Shown piece after piece: positions 1-8,900 of a stretch of DNA of 11,222 bases. The notes under the pieces were generated by a model that had not been told where the DNA came from, made no database searches, and saw nothing but the letters and a program-made list of their open reading frames with translations. Source of the DNA: Dipetalonema caudispina. Taxonomy: Eukaryota > Nematoda > Chromadorea > Rhabditida > Onchocercidae. The stretch is taken from the NCBI GenBank assembly GCA_013365325.1, contig JABVXV010000741.1:1-11222 (forward strand). Direction: 5' to 3'. Position 1 is the first letter of the stretch, and each line of letters begins with the position of its first letter. The position numbers and the translations under genes are program-made.

Positions 1-2983
<2,983 letters not shown>

Positions 2984-3037
2984 AACTATTTCATAATATA
3001 TTTTATATTGAACTATTTCATAATATATTTTATATTG
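2984..3037. repeat. Perfect tandem duplication of a 27-bp unit
   Basis: Two identical adjacent copies, 2984-3010 and 3011-3037, each starting AACTATTTCATAAT and ending TATATTG. ATCAAC-like bases border both ends. A recent replication-slippage duplication is the simplest explanation. Confidence 0.92.
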
Positions 3038-3640
3038 ATCAACAAATTCTGATTAATTTTTTATAACTTGAACAAATCACTTTTCATTGTAGTTATCAGT
3101 TAATTGTTGCTATTATCGTTATCACTAACACCATTACTGTTATCAGAAAAAAAAAAGCTATTACAAAAAAAATTTTCACATTACATTAAGATCATTTAAT
3201 TACTGTAAAAGTTGACACATGAAATTATTTCTAATTAGTTTAATTAATTAATTTAGTTTAGAGAGTTAGAAAAAATTATTACAATGGTATTTCATTTTAT
3301 ATGATAAGAGAAATGATTTCCTATGTGACAAATTCAAGAGTATATATGTTTGATTTCATTTTAAAAATTAATTTTAATTAAAATTCTAGAATTACATATA
3401 AAACAGATGGAAAATTTTTTTAAAAATTTGATGCTAGAAAAAAATTAATATGATAGTAAAAATTTCAAATTAATTCAGAGTTTATTTTCTTCTTTTTCAC
3501 ATTCAAGTACAAACACTTTAATAATAGCAATAAATTCGTCAAAAATCTCTTCCTCCTCCTTCCATCCTCATTTATCCCATTCTTATTTCTTTAACTAAGA
3601 TGAGGAGGATAGGTAGATGAAAGATGTAAAAGAATAAACT

Positions 3641-3656
3641 ATTCCGATATTCCGAT
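3641..3656. repeat. Tandem pair of ATTCCGAT
   Basis: Two perfect 8-bp copies in tandem, followed by a degenerate third start (ATTTCAGT). CG dinucleotides are scarce in this spacer, so the pair stands out; a binding site is possible but unproven. Confidence 0.85.
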
Positions 3657-3790
3657 ATTTCAGTATCTGCTACCTGCTGTACTTTTTTATCTCTTCATTT
3701 ATAACAAAAAATTAGCGTAAATTTCAATAAAGATGACTAACGATATCCTCTGAGAGCTTTTGTTATAATTGTTTACTTTTTTTCCAAATT

Positions 3791-3878
3791 AAAAAAAAAA
3801 AAAAACGAAAAAAAAAGAGAAAGAATAAAACCGAAAAGAAAAGAAGGAGAAAGAGAGGGAGAGTGAGAAAGAGATGAG
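3791..3878. repeat. Polypurine tract
   Basis: Eighty-eight bases of A and G with six pyrimidine interruptions (3806, 3826, 3831, 3832, 3864, 3875) and a pure purine core at 3833-3863. Strand asymmetry of this kind can form triplex DNA or act as a GAGA-type element. Not coding. Confidence 0.85.
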
Positions 3879-5059
3879 TAAATTTTGGAATATAATAAAA
3901 AAAAAAATTTGTTACGATTTAATCTTTCATTAAACCTTAATTCTAAATTAAATTTATTGGTTAAAATATGTTCCCCAACATGACAATAATTTAAAATATG
4001 TATTTCATATATTTTTTGAATAAAATAGAGAAAAAAAAAATGATTTTCTCTTTTCATATATTTATAAATATAATTTGATCAACTTATTCTACACACATTT
4101 ATATATATATATGTATAGAATAGGCCTTAGATAAGAATAGATGAACTTTTTATTCGACATTAGCTTACATTCATTTTTATAGCCAACCCATTTTTCTTTG
4201 CTATTTCAGCGTGAACTTTCTTTTTTTCTTTTTTTTTTTTCTTTTTTTTATGCTTATTTCTTTTTATAGCAAATATACCAACTTCCGCTTTCTTTTCGAT
4301 ACTTTTATTCAACAAAAAGAATGTGACGAAAATTTATTTATCAAATTTTCTTTGGATATATTACAACATTTATGCATAAATAATATCATTGTAATGGGCT
4401 AATTAGGCGATTATATCACAATTTTGTTACATTTTCTTCTCATTTTTCCTTCCTTTTTTTTTTTTTCTTTCTCAAATTTTTATTTTTAGTTATAATTTAA
4501 AAATCTTTTATTTTTTCATTTTTCTCTTTTTTTCTTTTTTGATTTTATTTTTGATAAAACTTTAAAATTTGGTATCACACAAAAAAGGCATTAATTTATT
4601 TACTTTTTAACCATATGCATACACTATGGAAATTAATTTGAAAGAACCGATTGATTTGTCAATTAATAAATTACTTGATATTGGAACATTATTATGTTAC
4701 CAACCAAAATATGTTATAAAAATATGTTAATTCTTTTACATAATTTATTCCAAATTTGATCATAATGCTAAAAAAAAAAAAAAAAAATTACCAATTAGTC
4801 TTAACAAATAATAAATTTGTTTAACACATACCTATCAGATTCTTATCCTTACTTTTGTTGAGGAAAACATGGTAGTTAAGTGCTAATTAGCATCAAACTT
4901 TAAAAAGTTTTCAATTCAAATTTGCAAAAATTCACATTTAGATAATTAAATAGTGTTTTTGAGAATTTTAGCAGTTTTGTTATTCGTAATGCTTGTATGA
5001 ATAAAAATAAATCCTACTCTCATTATTGTTATTCTCATCCTTATTTGCTGTTATTGCTA

Positions 5060-5060
<1 letters not shown>

Positions 5061-5137
<77 letters not shown>

Positions 5138-5142
5138 GATTA

Positions 5143-5222
<80 letters not shown>

Positions 5223-5415
5223 TATTATCATTATTATTATTGTTATAATTATTATTGTTATTATCATTATTGTTATTATTATTATTATTTTATTAATATT
5301 ATTATTATTGTCATTATCATTATTATTACTTTTATTATTATTATTATTATTACTATTATTATCATTATCATTATTGTTATTATTATTTAGTATTACTATT
5401 GTTACTATTATTATT
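5061..5415. repeat. ATT trinucleotide microsatellite
   Basis: Two perfect blocks (5061-5137 and 5143-5218) separated by a GATTA interruption, then about 200 bases of degraded repeat with GTT, ACT and CAT variants. Degenerate units begin near 5020. It lies about 250 bases upstream of the probable first exon. Open frames through it encode only Ile, Tyr or Asn runs and are not genes. Confidence 0.95.
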
Positions 5416-5660
5416 AATTCTTGCAGCTATACATGGGGTTTGTAAATTTCTAGAATTTATTCTATCCGAAAGTTCAAATTGAACTAATTAATAAAAGCTA
5501 GTTCCACTTAGAATTTTAAAGCTTACATGTTCAAATTATTTGTGTTCGAATTCATACATTAGGAATACTTACGTTTGAAATTTCAAATTTTTATATACCA
5601 ATATTTCGAAGCTATTGTTCTTTAATCATTTTTTATTATAATTAAACTTAAAATATTTCA
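5416..5660. promoter_or_regulatory. Short spacer ahead of exon 1 with a second acceptor-like site
   Basis: AATTCTTGCAG (5416-5426) resembles a 3' splice site. It is followed by 15 bases containing an ATG and then by GTAAAT, a possible donor. This could be a tiny UTR exon or an alternative leader-addition point. The rest is AT-rich with no clear TATA box. Confidence 0.25.
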
Positions 5661-5668
5661 TTTTACAG
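5661..5668 (+). promoter_or_regulatory. Candidate 3' splice site (trans-splice or 5' UTR intron)
   Basis: TTTTACAG closely matches the nematode 3' splice consensus (TTTTCAG). It stands just where base composition changes from AT-rich spacer to exon-like sequence, 134 bases before the start codon. Many nematode mRNAs receive a spliced leader at such a site. No leader gene or upstream donor is recognisable here, so SL addition is inferred. Confidence 0.45.
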
Positions 5669-5802
5669 CGTTCAAAAATTAAATTTTAATATTGTCAATG
5701 GAGGAAGTAAACGGTAGTAGTCATAGCTATCAGCGACAATCTGCATAGGTGTCAATCGATCAGGTTGTTATTGGCAATATTCATCATCAAGTATTCCACT
5801 GA
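5669..5802 (+). promoter_or_regulatory. Probable 5' UTR of the GluCl gene
   Basis: The stretch runs from the acceptor-like site ending at 5668 to the start codon at 5803 and is visibly richer in G and C than the DNA to its left. It holds one upstream ATG, opening a 16-codon ORF, and an in-frame TGA (5800-5802) directly against the main ATG. The true 5' end is not visible; it could be a trans-spliced leader junction or a cis-spliced UTR exon. Confidence 0.5.
5698..5748 (+). CDS. Upstream ORF in the GluCl leader (16 codons)
   Basis: This reading frame opens at the first ATG after the candidate splice site and stops at TAG 55 bases before the channel start codon. It encodes MEEVNGSSHSYQRQSA, in a different frame from the channel. 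The peptide resembles nothing I know. If present in the mRNA it could damp translation of the channel; that is inference from position only. Confidence 0.35.
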   Translation: MEEVNGSSHSYQRQSA

Positions 5803-5915
5803 ATGCTTCTTCCTCACTATTACAAATCCTCCTCAATCGTTCCGTTAATCGGATTCAACCACTTAAATTATTTTCCTTTACTACTATCGATATTGTCATT
5901 TGCTGTTATTATCTG
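5803..5915 (+). CDS. Exon 1 coding part: start codon and signal peptide
   Basis: It encodes residues 1-37 and two bases of Cys38. The ATG at 5803 is chosen because TGA directly precedes it in frame and the frame runs open to a consensus GTAAGT donor at 5916. A polar stretch of about 22 residues is followed by a hydrophobic core ([16 protein letters not shown]), which is a plausible signal peptide cleaved near residue 38. The phase (two bases left over) matches exon 2 exactly. The N-region is rather long for a signal peptide, so the start is less certain than the downstream exons. Confidence 0.75.
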
Positions 5916-8900
5916 GTAAGTAGAATTTTTCACTCTCCCTCTCTCTCTCTCTCTCAAGAAAAAAACAAAGAAAAAGAAAAAAAAAAAAAATGAAATGAGA
6001 AGAGTTTTATTTTGATCATTTTAAAATAGCAAATTTATTTCTTTTTTTTTTTTTTTATTTTTCAAGCTAATATCATTATTTTCTAGTACCTAAATGAATT
6101 GATGTCGAAATAAAGGAATTGTTATGTGTGCTGGTAGTTGATAAAATTTCTCTCTTCTTTTTCTGCAAATTTAAAATGCGTGAAATTTTATGCATGGCTG
6201 AATATTGTCACATAAAATTTCAATATTACTGCAGTACTTTTGCATACATTTTGAAATTAATTTGACTATACCCTAAAAGTATTTAATAAAAATTATATGA
6301 AAGAAATTTGGATGCAATTTATGGATTTCATTGCAAATAATTTCAATTTTAAAAGTTTTTTAAATTAATGTTCAAAAATAAATTATTTTTACCTGATGCT
6401 TAAAAGTTAAAAAAAAAAAAAAAAAAAAAAAACAAATTTTGGCTGAATAAGTGTTATAAATATGTTTCAAACATAGTTATAACAACGCATATATTATATA
6501 TGTATATCAAATAGCAATTCAAAAAATATTTGTTAATTGTAAAAAGGAAAAAATTAACTTGAACTTTAAATTATTTTCATTTATCAAAATGATTTAGTTG
6601 AGAAATCATTGATTGCTTTTTTATAAATCAGAAAAATGCATGAGGAAATCTTTTTTTTTTTTTTTTTGTAATTCAATGAAATTCATAGTATTCAAAAAAA
6701 AAAAAAAGAACTTGTAAATTTTAATAGATAATCATTTAAAATATCGAATATTGAATAATTTTTTTTTTTTTTTGTAGTGGAACAAAAGCATCAACAGATA
6801 CTGATATTATCAATAAATTACTTGGAAAAGGATATGATTGGAGAGTACGACCACCAGGGACAAATCTTAGTATTACAGGTAATATTATTATTAATTCCAT
6901 TTGAAATTAAAGTTTATTTTTATTTAAATTCCATAATTTTTGCTTAGTAAAACAAATTTCTTTCATACAGTAATATTTAAAAGAGTATTAATAATTATGA
7001 TAATATCTGTGATATATTATACTTTACAAATAAATTTTGCATATTAATCAATAACTAATACTTACAAATATACTTGAAATAAATAATTTTTGTAATTTAA
7101 AAAAAAGTTTTTTCCCCTCTCTCACTCCAACTTTTCTTATCAATTTCAATTTTATTTTACTGCAATCGTTTTATTTTATACGTTATAAATTACTTTTAAA
7201 TTTGCTTACTAATTAAACAATTTTAAGGTGGCCACGGACCTGTCGTTGTTTCCGTTAATATGCTAATACGAAGGTTCAATATTTTTTCTCTTTTTCTTTG
7301 TTATTTAAAAATATTTTTAAATTTAAATTGGTATTATAATTATATAATTGTTAGTAATTAGTATTGTAATTATATATCGAGTAGTAATAAAAATGTATGT
7401 TATTTTCCAGCATATCAAAAATTGATGATGTAAATATGGAGTATAGTGTTCAGATGACATTTCGAGAAAGTTGGGTAGATGGACGATTAGCATTTGGATA
7501 TCCGCGTGATAATGCACCTGATTTTGTTATCCTAACAGCCGGACAGCAAATTTGGATGCCGGATTCATTTTTTCAGGTTGTATAATATTTTAATTAAAAG
7601 CTTTGATAGAGGAAAAATAAATTTACTAATTACTAAATATACAAATTTTCTACACTACTAATAATAATTAATAAAGTAATTATTATTCAGTACAAATAAA
7701 ATCATTGTATGAAATGTTTCTTGTAATATATTCAATTAATGATAAGATTTGAAAGGTTACTGAGAATTACAATCAAATTTAATTACGAAATAAAAATTTT
7801 TAAATTAAAAATTTAACTTTATAGAATGAAAAGCATGCTCAACGTCATATGATTGATAAGCCAAATGTTCTTATTCGTGTACATAAAGATGGTACTATAT
7901 TGTATAGTGTTAGAATATCACTTGTATTATCATGTCCAATGCATTTACAGGTAATATTTTAAAATTATTTCTGAAAAGAAATTAAAAAATTTTTAAAAGA
8001 TTTCATATATATATATAAACGTTTGGTGATTAATTCAAAAATTTTACAAATTTTTGAATTAAATTTTTAATTGATAATAGCAATAATAATAATAAATTAT
8101 TACAGTATTATCCAATGGATATTCAAACGTGCCTTATTGATCTTGCCTCTTATGCATATACAACAGATGATATTGGTACAATATTAACTTAAGCATAGTA
8201 TTAAAATAAAATATCAATTAAGATAAAATAAATTTTAATATAAATTTAATTATAACAATCTGAAATACAGTCATATTTTTAATTTTACTAATATACATTA
8301 CAATTTATTTAAATTTTTCGTAAAAAATTACATGATGATTTCTTAAAAAATATCTCTAATATTTCACTTATCATTTTTTTTTTTTTTTTTTTAGGGAATG
8401 GTAGAATTTTTAATTAATTGCAAAAAAAAAAAAAAACTGTGATAAATCAATAAATATATCTGTACATAATCTAAAGATAAATTTATATTTCAAATATTAA
8501 CAAAAGATATATTAATAAATAACTTAGAAATTATATCCTAATTTTATCTAATCAATAATAGATGTAAGAAATGATGTATTTTCAATAAACATTTTTTCGA
8601 CATTGAAGCATTTAAAATATTGAGGAAAATATTAAATCAAATTGTTTAATTTTTTTTTTTTCTTTTTCTCTTTTTTTTTTTTTTTTTTTTCAGAATATGT
8701 TTGGAAGAGTAAAGATCCGGTCCAATTAAAAGAAGGTTTACATTCATCATTACCAAGTTTTCAACTTAGTAATGTTACAACAACATTTTGTACAAGTAAA
8801 ACTAACACTGGTACTTATTCATGCTTACGTACTGTATTAGAACTAAGACGACAATTCAGGTTAAATTACAATTATTATTTTAAATTTTAATCTTAAACTT

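Larger units (their letters stand above)
3038..5060. other. AT-rich intergenic DNA upstream of the channel gene, no gene seen
   Basis: It contains complementary pyrimidine and purine blocks (3551-3558 and 3602-3609), a tandem ATTCCGAT pair (3641-3656), the polypurine tract (3791-3878), an AT run near 4100-4111 and a 12-bp palindrome (4881-4892). Promoter and outron sequence of the channel gene may lie here, but none can be assigned. Confidence 0.65.
5916..6777 (+). other. Intron 1 (862 bp)
   Basis: Consensus donor GTAAGT and acceptor TTTGTAG behind 15 T. It opens with a CT-rich tract, carries A24 at 6409-6432 and T17 at 6651-6667, and shows no exon-like segment. Confidence 0.75.

Noticed and set aside
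3773..4057. Minus-strand 94-codon frame with Phe and Ser runs
   Set aside because: It is the complement of the polypurine tract; the Phe and Ser-Leu runs are just T and CT repeats.
4211..4402. Plus-strand 63-codon frame after a good TATTTCAG site
   Set aside because: It starts at a GTG, begins with a poly-Phe run from a T tract, and the remainder resembles no family and has no partner exon. The acceptor-like site alone is not enough.
4980..5390. Open frames on both strands through the ATT repeat
   Set aside because: Poly-Ile, poly-Tyr and poly-Asn products are translations of the microsatellite; no flanking coding sequence.
5800..5805. Extension of the channel frame upstream of 5803
   Set aside because: TGA at 5800-5802 closes the frame directly before the ATG, so no longer N-terminus is possible in this exon.
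6651..6707. T17 and A-run hairpin in intron 1
   Set aside because: Pairing of homopolymers is unremarkable in this genome and the loop has no further symmetry.
7323..7517. Minus-strand 64-codon frame over exon 4
   Set aside because: It is the antisense shadow of a confidently identified coding exon.
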